Shown piece after piece: positions 13,701 to 25,700 of a stretch of DNA of 64,000 nt (position 1 is the first letter of the stretch; every line of letters starts with the position of its first letter). The position numbers and the translations under genes were made by a program. The stretch comes from Chlorops oryzae. Lineage: Eukaryota; Arthropoda; Insecta; Diptera; Chloropidae. The stretch is from positions 134,244,573-134,308,572 of the forward strand of contig CM035806.1 of the NCBI GenBank assembly GCA_020466095.1. Reading direction: 5' to 3'. A model generated the notes under the pieces. The model was not told the DNA's origin. It did not search any database and was given only the letters and a program-made list of their open reading frames with translations.

Positions 13701-16700
13701 AACCCTTATTTGTGGGCTTATTTGTGGGCGTGGCTCGAGAAAGACGGCGTCCATTTTTTTCCAGGATATGTCCGTTTTCGTAGTTTACCAGTACACCTAA
13801 TATCAATGCAATGTGTTGAGTGGTTCGCAAGTTACAAGCATTTTACTGAAAACACAATAAATTCATTTATGGGCGGGGCAGTGGGCGGATATCTCCCATT
13901 TTTGCTTAGGATCATACTCGGATCCCAAAATACCTGTGTGCCAAACTTCGACTTGGTTGGTCCAGCCGTTTCGGAGGAGATCCGACCACGGACGGACGGA
14001 CAGACAGACGGACATGTTTAAATCGATTCAGTTTTTGATCCTGATTATTTCTATATAAATTTGTCTATATCTCCGGAGCTTAGTTCTCCCTGTTACAAGA
14101 TTTGCACAAAACTAGTATACCCTGCTTACGCTGGGTATAAAAAACAGCTGAAAAAACTCAACAGTGTTTCGGAAATTAGGAGGAAAAGGCCTTTAAAATA
14201 GTACTATTAACCAAAAATATGGGAATTATGCACAAAAAATAGTTTTTGGCAAGAAAATAGCTCGCACTACTTAAATATGCAAAAATAGTATGACGTATGC
14301 AAAAACAAGAATTTATTCACTCTGTTAATAAACTAAGCTAGCATAGTAAATAATTGGAATGTTTTTGGAGCATTTCTCGTCTACTTATTAGTGGGACTCA
14401 TGCAGCTTCGCAAATTGTGGGAAATGAGAAATTTATCACACAACTGTCAAAATTTATATGAAAATTTACAATGGGAAAAGTTGCGAAGGCATTTGCGAAG
14501 CTGCATGAGTACCACTATTGATTCCAAGTAGTAGGAATCGCTCAAATAAGTATGTTGCTTTTCCTAGTCGCAATGATGGTTGAAAGTATCGACGCAACAA
14601 CCACGTAAAGGCCATGACATGATTTTTCAATTGAATTTTGAAAAGGAATACCGCCAAAAATTACGACGGATCTCTTTTTGAATAAATTCTATGGGGAAAT
14701 CTGCTAAGCTTCGTTCTCTGTAGTTTTCAATTGACATGAAAGAAATAACTTTGAAATCTTTCAAAGAAAGCCTTAAGATGATGGTATAGTTTTAAAGCCG
14801 AAAAAATGCATGTTTTCATGATCTTTTGGTGGAGACATGAACGATGTTGGTGTATTTATTTCATAAACATCTTATAGCTTAACCTCTTAAGTATATTTGG
14901 AAAAAAAAATCGGAATTTTTCGATAAATATATCGATGGCAGCGATTCTCCGGAGCCTGCTCGAAAAAAAATTGTTTTGTGGTGAACACGATTGATGGTTA
15001 ACGGATCATCTGAGAAGGAAAAAAAATACCATATTTTAAAAGCAAAACAATGAAGTGTCCTTATTTAAAAAAACATTTTTCTTCCTTTTTAAAAATAGAA
15101 ACATAAATTTTAAATTTTTTTAGAATATAATAATTTAGAAAATTAATTTTTAACTGTTATTGATTTTTAATCATCGAGCAATTACCATGTATAAAAATTT
15201 AAAAATCTTAATTTTGTTTTAAGTCTCATAAGTGTTAGTTTGGTAATTTAAGCGAAAGTTACATTTTCAATTAAAAATTAAATTTTATTTTTTTTTTTAA
15301 ATAGGAAAAAAGCTACCTGCTTTTTTTAACGAATTTTCATATAAAATAATAAACCTGATTAAAGCTCTCCTAAAGACTATCATTTGAAAGTTGAAACCTT
15401 CGAATAGTTTAAACTAGGTTGGAGACAGTGGGTGTCCAGAGAAAGAGTGCTTTGATAGTGCTTATATTTTCCACAGTGGTATATTGAACAATTATAAGAC
15501 ATTGAACCAAAAAAAATTTGTGTTTTCTTAGAATTTTTCACGTATTCTATAAATAGATTTTCATCCAAATCGGACGCCATGAATTTTTCGGATTTTTTTG
15601 GGTTTTGGTCCATAACTCTCTAAACTGCCTCTAGCCCCCCAAAATTTTTTTGGGTTAATGTCTTATAATTGTTCAATATACCACTGTGGAAAATATAAGC
15701 ACTATCAAAGCACTCTTTCTCTGGACACGCCACTGGTTGGAGACTACGAGCCTTAAAGTGTACGAAAGTAGCGTCCCTAACATTTGGATTTGCCCATATA
15801 CTTAATAAGCAGAGTCAGTAAAAAAAGCCCGAAAAAACCCAAAAATAATCTCGAAAAAACAAGGCAAATAGTCCAAAAAATATATGTACAGTTAAAATTT
15901 ATTTTTTATTCAGTGGACTTATTAAAATATATGACTAGATGTTGTTTTACATTTTCAAACAAAAAACTTTTGCGCTTCTCGCTTAAAAGGTTTTTATACA
16001 ATGAAAAAGAACGTTCAACGTCTGAAGAGGCAAGGGGCCAAATTTGAAAACACACTCAAACCGTAAATACGCGATCAAACGTATACAACGCAAGCATTGG
16101 ACACAGCCTTTCAAAGATTCATTGACAAAGGAAAGCAATAAAGCAGAAATAACAAGTAAGAAAGCTAAAGTCGGTCAAGCCCGACTTTGAAATACCCAGC
16201 GTCCCGACATTATTGGCGCTCTATTTTGCCTCTCCATTTGTGGGCGTGGCAGTGGGCGGGCCACATAAATTTTTTTCCTACACCTTTCATTCGCCTTGGT
16301 CAACCTATGTTGCGAATTTGAAGCTTCTACGCCTTTTACTTCACAAGTTACGATAAACCCTTATTTGTGGGCTTATTTGTGGGCGTGGCTCGAGAAAGAC
16401 GGCGTCCATTTTTTTCCAGGATATGTCCGTTTTCGTAGTTTACCAGTACACCAAATATCAATGGAATGTGTTGAGTGGTTCGCAAGTTACAAGCATTTTA
16501 CTGAAAACACAATAAATTCATTTATGGGCGGGGCAGTGGGCGGATGTCTCCCATTTTTGCTTAGGATCATACTCGGATCCCGATATACCTGTGTGCCAAA
16601 TTTCGACTTGATTGGTCCAGCCGTTTCGGAGGAGATCCGACCACGGACGGACGGAAAGACAGACGGACATGTTTAAATCGATTCAGTTTTTTATCCTGAT

Positions 16701-19700
16701 CATTCTCTATATATTTGTCTATATCTCCGGAGCTTAGTTCTCCCTGTTACAAGATTTGCACAAAACTAGTATACCCTGCTTACGCTGGGTATAAAAAACA
16801 GCTGAAAAAACTCAACAGTGTTTCGGAAATTAGGAAGGAAAAGGCATTTAAAATAGTACTATTAACCAAAAATATGGGAATTATGCACAAAAAATAGTTT
16901 TTGGCAAGAAAATAGCGGATAACGGATCATCTGAGAAGGAAAAAAAACCCATATTTTAAAAGCAAAACGATGAAGTGTCCTTTTTAAAAAAACATTTTTC
17001 TTCCTTTTTTTTTTTTGGTATAGTTTTGAAATCCATTTTTGAAAATGATAATGTCAATTCAACCTGAAACATAGTTGATGCAAAAGGAACAAGAAAAATT
17101 GTTAAAATAAAAATATTCCTTGTTGAAGCCGTTTTGTATGTTTTTTCCTTTTGATTTAACCAGTTTTTCTGGTTGAATTTTTTCTCTGTGTATACGCTTT
17201 CACTAATTACCGCTTCGACAGTACTACTGACCAGCTATACCTACCCGTCGTAATGCTTTGCGCTATAGACATTTAACATTGAGTTGTCATTGCATGTCTA
17301 CATGTAAGTAGACCAAGGAACTAAAGACGATCTATAGACGATCTATTGACGTCGGTAGCTATTATGTAGACAAAAGGATTACTCTTTCGCTAGTACAGAT
17401 AGTACACAAGTAGTAGGTACAAAGTCACAACGAATTACTAGTTGCAGACACGTTCTCGACATGGTCAGTAGAGATAAACTATACTTTTCGACAGTATAAC
17501 TTTTCTAGTGCTACCGCTTGGAAAAGCTGTTGACTTTTGAACTAATTCGCTTGTCTATATTGACGACCCTATAGACATGAGGCCATATGGCGACAGACTT
17601 CCTGCAGGGTTTTAATTTGTAGAGAAATGTTTGGCGCCTCTAACATTGATTTTACTTGGACATTTGCTATTGAACTTTCGCCAGAAAAGCATCATAAGCA
17701 CGAAACTCAATAAAAAAAAAAAAAAAAAATTAAAAAATTCCGCTCTGTATTGGGTTAATTTAAAATTACATATTACATGATATTCCTTTAGGGGACATTC
17801 GCTGATCTTTAATAAAATTCATAGCAATCTCAAAATATAGGTGCATACTTGCAAAATTCTGTAACGTTATAAGCCATTTTGAAAGGCAATATTCAAGGCG
17901 TTCATCTGATGTATACGAATAAATTGTACCTCTTTTTGGACATTTTTTTTTTTTTTCATACCGCAATAAAGTTCAATCATTTTAATTTTCTTTTTTATAA
18001 GTAGGTACCTACCTATGTTTTTATTCTAAACGGCATAAAATTTTTATTTTGATTTTTTACATTGTTAATATACATATATTTACCATATGCGAGTTCGTAT
18101 GTGATAAAGGGTTACACCAAATTGAGTAGTTTCTCTGAATGTACGAAGATTTTCTGAACGATTCCCACACGTTCAAAAACGGAACCAAATTTGAGGCATT
18201 TTTTTTTTTTTGTCTTTTCTGCCACTAAACTCGAGATAACCGGATCGTCTTCATTTGGTTGGCTTTTTTTTTTGTGGTTCACACGCTGAATTTGAATATC
18301 ATTCTCATTTCACTTTTTTTTTTTGATTTTGTGTAAAAAATATCGAAAGTGATAGAAAAAAGTGAATGAGGCACTGAAACAACGGATCCGAAACGAGCCT
18401 TAAGAGTAAACAAATGGCAGAGCCTGTGTGTGCAGCCGCCACCGCTCTTGCTTCAGCTTCAGCTTCTGTTTCGGTCGATCCGTTCTTGCCTTTCTCTTTT
18501 CCTCCCCAGGCCGTTCACGGTCTTAGATTGCCTCGCCCGAGGCGCAGCGCTCATCTTCAGTCTCATCCTCATCCTCATCGTCATCGTCATCGTCATTCTC
18601 GGTGACGTAGCCGAGTCCTTCTTTTGTTTTGTTTTTTTTTTTTTGCTTGCTTGGTCTGGCCTAGCTATTTAAGGGATGAGAGGTTTAATACACATACACA
18701 TATGTATGCATGCAAGAAGGAACACTGCACAGCGCCTTCCTATGCAGATTAGTGATCATCGTCGGAGCGGCCAAGGCTCTGCCGTGTGTCTCCGGCGTGG
18801 TTTCTTGCCCTTACGTTTTTTGCGTGGACTTTTTTAAAGGTTTTTTTTACTAATTTCTTTTCGTTTAAATTTTACCTCGCCTTGGGTTCGCTTTTATTCT
18901 GGTTGGGTCTGTCTCGCAGCTTCGAAAGGGTTACGGCTCGTCTGCTCAGCTAAGAAAAAAATGGTTTTTTTTTGGAATAAAAAATTCCGCATTTAAATCG
19001 ATTTTTTTCTTATGCCGCGAACGCATTATGGGAACATCGAAGAAATTAAAAGTTCTTCTCGACAGATAATTTCTCATAATCTCCTTGGGCGAGAGGATAT
19101 TTACCACGGCGAAGTGAATCGAAAGTTTTTCGCTCATTTTCGTAGGATCTTTATTCAAAGGTCTTCTTCATTTTATTCTTTGTGTGTTGCGTTAGGTTAC
19201 TCCCACTAAGTAGGAGAGGGAGTCCTTGGATTAGATCGGATGAATTAGCAGATTTCTACAGTTAATTGAATGCTCCGCGATAGCTCGGTCCATATCCAGT
19301 AGTCGATGTGGCACTATAATTTTTTTGCCATCCATCCCGCGAGCGGAACATCCTCGGACGGGTATGGGTATGGAGCACCAGCCAACAGTAGGCTGATCGG
19401 GTATTGGATCAAACAGAGCAGTGTATTGTAATGGGTTCGTATCGTATTACCTAATTATATATGTAAGTAGGTACATACTTATGTATATAAACATGCTAGG
19501 TAACATGGCGTAGATCAGTCGGCTTCCATTTCTGCGAGCCTCGGTGGGGCTGTCGTTGTGATCAATCTTGTCCAAGGATTTCGGAAATTGCAAAATCCAC
19601 ATTAAAGATAAAATTGTACGCTGAGCAGGCGTACGCCGCCACCAACGACCCAAGTGCTCGCTACTGGATGCGCACATACATATGTATAACCATACCTAGT

Positions 19701-22700
19701 TTACCTAGTTTAGAAACCCAATCAAAATCCCCACTAATTATTATTTTTCTCTTAACATTTGGTTCCACAGTGATTGCCACATCCCGTCCAAGCAACGAGG
19801 CCGAGATTCAGCTTTACCGCGTGCTCCAGCGGGCCAGTCTGTTGTCCTATTACGACACGTTGCTCGAGATGGGCGGCGACGATGTCCAGCAACTCTACGA
19901 AGCCGGCGAAGAGGAATTCCTAGAAATTATGGCCTTGGTCGGGATGGCTTCGAAGCCATTGCATGTGCGCCGCTTGCAAAAAGCCTTGCACGAATGGGCG
20001 AACAATCCATCGTTTTTCCAGGGTCCGGTGCTCTCGACGCAACCAGGTTCGTTCGTTCGTTCGTTTGTTTTGAAAAAAATCTTTGAAAATCCTTCAATTC
20101 GTCCTCTCAATTACCCTCTTACAGGTTTGTGCGAAACACCGACCAAGTCTGCGATTCTACTGAATCCTGAAGCGTGGCCAGCGGTATTGGCACGCGTTAA
20201 GAAATTACCGGCATTCAATCCGACTGGCGCCTTTAATCCGACTCCCCTATCAAGTACGGCGGCTCAGAGTCAGTCAAGCGCCTCAGCGTCGGCCGCTTCT
20301 CAGCTTCTCAGTCATGCGGTCTGTTCGCCCAGCGTTTCAGCTGCCAGCGTGCAACCTCAGTCGCCGATGGTTGCCATGGCGGCTACCTTGCCGCTATCCA
20401 CCGCTGGCGTCGCTCTAACCGCCACCTCGCTAGTGCCACACGTCGTACAGCCCAGCGGTAGTACGGCGCACCAGGTCTCGTCCAGTTCGCCGCAATTGAC
20501 GCCCGTTCTAACGGAGCTGCAGGTGGCTCGGATAACGCTCGGCGCCGAAAAGATTGCCAATCAGCTGCCGCAGCGGGAGCCGCGTGCGCAGACGTCGAAA
20601 AAGCGGACGAGCCGCGAGCTGGAGCAGGTCATGGCGATGAGTGAAAACGATCCGCGTCGAATGGAAGAGATCCGTAAGTATTCGGCCATCTACGGACGGT
20701 TCGACTGTAAGCGACGTCCGGAGAAGCCGCTGACGTTGCATGAGGTCTGCGTCAACGAAGCCGCCGCGCAGCTGTGTCGCTTGGTACCGGCGCTGCTGAC
20801 GCGCCGTGACGAGCTTTTCCCGCTGGCACGCCAAATTGTGAAGGACGCCGGCTTTGGGCACTCGGCGAGTATAGCCCGTTATGGCGGCCTGCTGCCGCAA
20901 TTCTCCGGCCATGCCACAACGACGACGACGACCACGAGCGCGTCATCGTCTACGTCGTCTGCGTTGACAGCTGCCGCGCTGCAGAGTAGTGCCCAACGCG
21001 CGAACAACGTGCTTGTTGACTGCGAGTCGAGCGACTCGTCGCTGTCCATGAAACGGCAGAGGCGCTTGTCTGCGGAGACAATGCCTGCTGCGTTGGATAT
21101 CATCAATCCGAGGGTAAGAAAGTCCAGCGTCGATCCTTGAAATGATGAACTCGCTGAGCCGCTGGAGTTCTTTTCGCTTCGCTTCGCTTCGCTTTTTTTG
21201 ATGGCGCCTTCTTTCTAACATTTCCATTTGCTTTGCAGCTTTTTTTCCAATTGAAAATCGCAGAAATGCTTCAGAAATGGAAATGGAAATGGGAAATGGG
21301 ATGCCAAAGCACCTATATGATGAAGGTTTTTTGCTGCCGGCAGGAAACCTCGAAGACTTTCCAATGTAGAGGGCGAGGCTTTCAGACTTTCCCACTGGTC
21401 AAAAACACTGACACCGTCGTCTCCTTTTCTTTTACACCACGCTATTTCGGATCAAAGGACAACCAAAGATCCCTGCTTTGAGAAGAAAGCTTCAACATTG
21501 TCCTCACGCAGTAGGCTTCGAGCAAATAAGCTCACAACTCGACGGCTGGAAGGGTTGGAGTGTCTTGCAAGAAGCTCTGAAATACCCCCTTCCTCCACCT
21601 CGCAATCACTAGTAGGACATTGGGGAATTTTGAAGGAATATTTGGCCAAATGGGAAGAGGGAATTTTGAATGTTGCGTAGTGGTCAATATGGGATTTACG
21701 ATTGGCGAACAAATATCGCTAGACCAATGCTATATCGTTGAAATCAGTTCAACACTGATGAATGGCATCCATTTTCCTGAGGAAAATACAAACAGGATGC
21801 CCGAATATAAGGATCATCGAAAATGCACCCAGGGCCTGGTGCTGTTAGTGACGAAATCTTATATCCAAATGCATTCGAATTTAGATTGACGGATGACATT
21901 GGCGCAAGTTTTGATGCTTCTTGAGGGAAATATCCTCCTTTATATTCGGGCTGCATGTGTCCGAGAATGTTTTTGTTCTTGTTTTTTGGGAGAGTTTTAA
22001 TTGAGAATGAGGGAATGAAAAGGAATGTGCCTTCTCAAGAGAATATCCCTGAACTGGAGACGACGCTCTGTTGCATGTTTCCGACAAAATCCCACATTTC
22101 GCAAATAAAATTAGTCTTAATTTATTATTTCATGAATTATTATTTTTTTATTTTTATTTTTATATATGTAAATATTTATTTATCTGTAACGTACGTAGTG
22201 CTATGATTTCTCCTTATTTTGGCAACGGTTTTTGAAAAATTTTTATACTTTTATTATCTTTGTTGTTGTTGTTCTTGTTTTTCGTTGTTTTTGTACCTAG
22301 TGTTATCGCTCAATTGATTTTTCCTTTCCATATCCGTCTTTATTTACTCGTGTATTGTCGCTCCTTGTATTCAAAATGGTCCCCCCGGATGAGAAACGTT
22401 GGCTACTCCCAATCCCAAGGCGTATTTAATAAGGCGTTGTTATTACTAGATATTCAAAGGATCTGGCCGGATATCGGATATCGGTTATCCGGCTGGCAGT
22501 AGTTAGACAGCAATATAAAACAATTCGGAAGTGTCAAAATCGGCTGACGTTTGCTTACATTTTGCTTCTATTTAAAAATTTTAAATTTAATTCAAAAATG
22601 TGAGCAAACGAAATTCAATACAAAATTTGACAATTCCGAATTGGAAAGAAAAAAAGGAAGAAGCAGAGCAGTTCCTACCATGAATGATGGAATATAAGAT

Positions 22701-25700
22701 TACGACATGCGAGATTTTTCTTTAATCCGAGCTCTTGTGACGTTATTGTTAGTGCTGCCACAAAGTTGCGTAAAGATTTTGAAATATTTTTGTAAAAATT
22801 AGTTCAAGTTTTAATTTTCTTTTTTACAAGAATATCTTATTTTAAGGACGATGCAAGTATGTAAAAACCAGGTTTTGTGAAAGTTTCAAATTGATAGAAT
22901 GTTTTTCGAACGTCAGTGGCAACGCTGCAAACACATAAATTCTTAATATGCCTGCCACACGTAGATCGAAATTGCTCAATTTCAAACAATTTCAGAACAA
23001 ATCTGACATTTGAAATTGAGGCAATTTAAATTTTGTTCTAAAATTGCTCAATTTCGATCTACGTGTGGCAAGCATATAAATTTAAATTTAAATTGTTTGT
23101 CTTGAAAACTTCCATCTGTCAAAAATTTGCAATAATTTCAACCAATCAGAATGCTTTTAACGCTACGTCACAAGTGAACATGCCCAGAAGAATCAAATTT
23201 CGAACTCTGATTGTCGTAACCTTACAATCTATTATCCTTGGTTCCTACTGCCACCACCTTCTTAAGCACGCCTTGACATACGCAAAATGTAAACAAACGT
23301 CAGCGGATTTTGACATTTTCAAGTTATTTACAAAAAAAAAAAAAAAAAAAAAGTAGCGTATTGTTATTGATTTGTTGTACAACTGTCACCGCCTTGTTAA
23401 ATACTCCTTGGTGCACGGACAGACCATAGTTATGAACACATTTTCGTTTCCCCATCACCTAAGCTATCCATCACGAACACCTTTTCCAAAAGGCTAACAC
23501 AACTCCAGAACAAAATTCGCCTGAAATCAACGTTTCGGAGATAATTCTTCAAAACTTTTCAATGCATTGCTGCACTCGACTTTTTTCCGGGAATCAAAAA
23601 TTATTGAGTTGTGACCATTTTAAAGAAAAGCCTCAAAATCCAAACTTCGATCTGCAACCAAAATTTAGTGTGAAGGTATATCCTTCGGCTCTCATCTGCT
23701 TGCTGTGCTTTGAGAAGCCTTTGGATCTACTTAACTTCTCCTTAGTAAATATATTTCAAGTTGGAAAATTAGAGCATCATTTAGTCAGACCAGTTAAAAG
23801 TGAATTAAGATTTATGGTCGATGAAATTATTGTTTTTGAAATCCGTTATTCTTAAATATACATATGACCTTGTTAAAGAATTTCAAATTATTAAAGATTG
23901 CGATTACCAAATATTCGAGAAATAATCAGAATTATTTCACAATAATGAACCTAAAACTGAATTTTCTCAAAACTAAAACACTAGCTAACACCATTTTTTC
24001 CCCGCCCAGCAGCGAAAGCGAGTACTTCAAGAGTAACCTTCGAGCACTTCCCAAACGGAGTTCAAGTTCTCTCTTCTCTAATTTGCTTTTGCATGTGATG
24101 AACTGTATTTTTTTAACATTTTGGTGGCATTGGAAAACCACTACTCGCTATTAAGGTACAAACGGGGTACTCCTGGGACTATATTATTTACCTCAATGAT
24201 ATTTTTGTTTACTCCTAAAAGTATGTTATTAAATATGTTGAAATTTAAAGGCATGAATATATGCCTAAGGCACATCCTAAGAGTATGCAAGAAATCATCT
24301 TGCAAGAAATTTGAATTTTTTGCACTTTTAAACGCGTATAGCTCCCTAACGCTCCATTTTATCATAGCAGTGTTTTGTAAAGAATTAATTGGCGTATCGT
24401 AGACTACATTTTGATACCAGTTAAGAATACCCAACTTCAACTCATACATAGATATGGGCCAAAAAAACTTTAAAAAAATTTTTTGCATGAAGGCTTACCG
24501 ATAACTCAAAAAACTAATGATGCAGTTCGATTCCCCGTGCCCGAAATAGGGGGAAACCGTTGTCACCAGTCTTGTCTTTTTTTTCGACTACCACAGTGTT
24601 ATTTGAACATGTGTGTATGTGTCCGGTATTCTATTGTCAGGCTCGTCTGACTATAACACCCTTACTTGTTTATATGTGAATCTGTTTTATTGTGAGTACT
24701 CCGGTACGGAGTATTTCAAGAGGACTCGCTTTGAAGTTAATTACTCGCATTTACGCTGCATGGCGAATATCTAAAAACTGGAATAGCCCCTCTAAAAAAG
24801 TTCATGTTCAAAAATCAATATGCAAACAAAAGCTTCCATCTAAAATCATTAAATTTTTTTTTCGTCTGTACCATATAAGGCCAACACCCCCTAAGAAAAG
24901 TGCATTTAGATATCCTGAAATAATAAAAAATAATTATTTGAAAACTAGTGTAATCGTAAAAAGATACTTCGCGATTGATTTTTGATTATTTTCAATTATC
25001 TAAAAAAATTTTTAAATTATTTTTGGTTAAATATATTTGATTTTTTTTTTTTTTTTCTATCTTCGGTTTGTTTATTTGGAGCGAATTTTTTTTTCTCCTA
25101 TGCCGGTATAATTAATAGCCAAAGGCGGCATTTCTTAGCTATGCAGAAATTATGTACTAGAGTCCGACCGAACCTTCGGTTTCGTGTTCGGCCACCGAAT
25201 CGTCCCAAATTTTCAGTTTCGGTTTCGTTGGTTTTTAGCTCGGAATATCTGGATTCTGGGATAGTGTAGGAGATGCGTGCTATGCTGTTGATCTCAGGGT
25301 CCGCGGATCGATTTCCGACCCAGGCGAAACGGAGTGTAACGTTCCAAGCCTAGCACTTGTTTTTCAAAAACTCCACTGCAACATACATACGTACATACTG
25401 TTATGGCAATACCAAAAGACTTGAAACAAAACTTTGTACAACTAATTAAAGTGAAAAAGCCTTAATTTTAATAATGTGAATTCGGAGTTTTTTTTTTTTT
25501 TTTTACACATAATACGGTTATGTTTATTTTACATTAGAATATGTAAAAAAAAAAAAAAAATTCAAAAATATATTCAACAAATTCACAGTCAAAAATTCCA
25601 AATTAGTTCGATTTAGTATGCCTATTAAAATGTTGAATTGTCAAATTAACAAAAAAAAAAAAAAAACTTCAGTGAATAAAATATTGAAAAAGCACAGTTA

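Noticed and set aside
13641..14021. 126-codon frames within family Y repeats (also at 16296 and the inverted 30205-30783)
   Set aside because: They track the repeat copies, contain translated GGAC arrays and have no domain; the two plus-strand copies are similar only because the DNA was duplicated.
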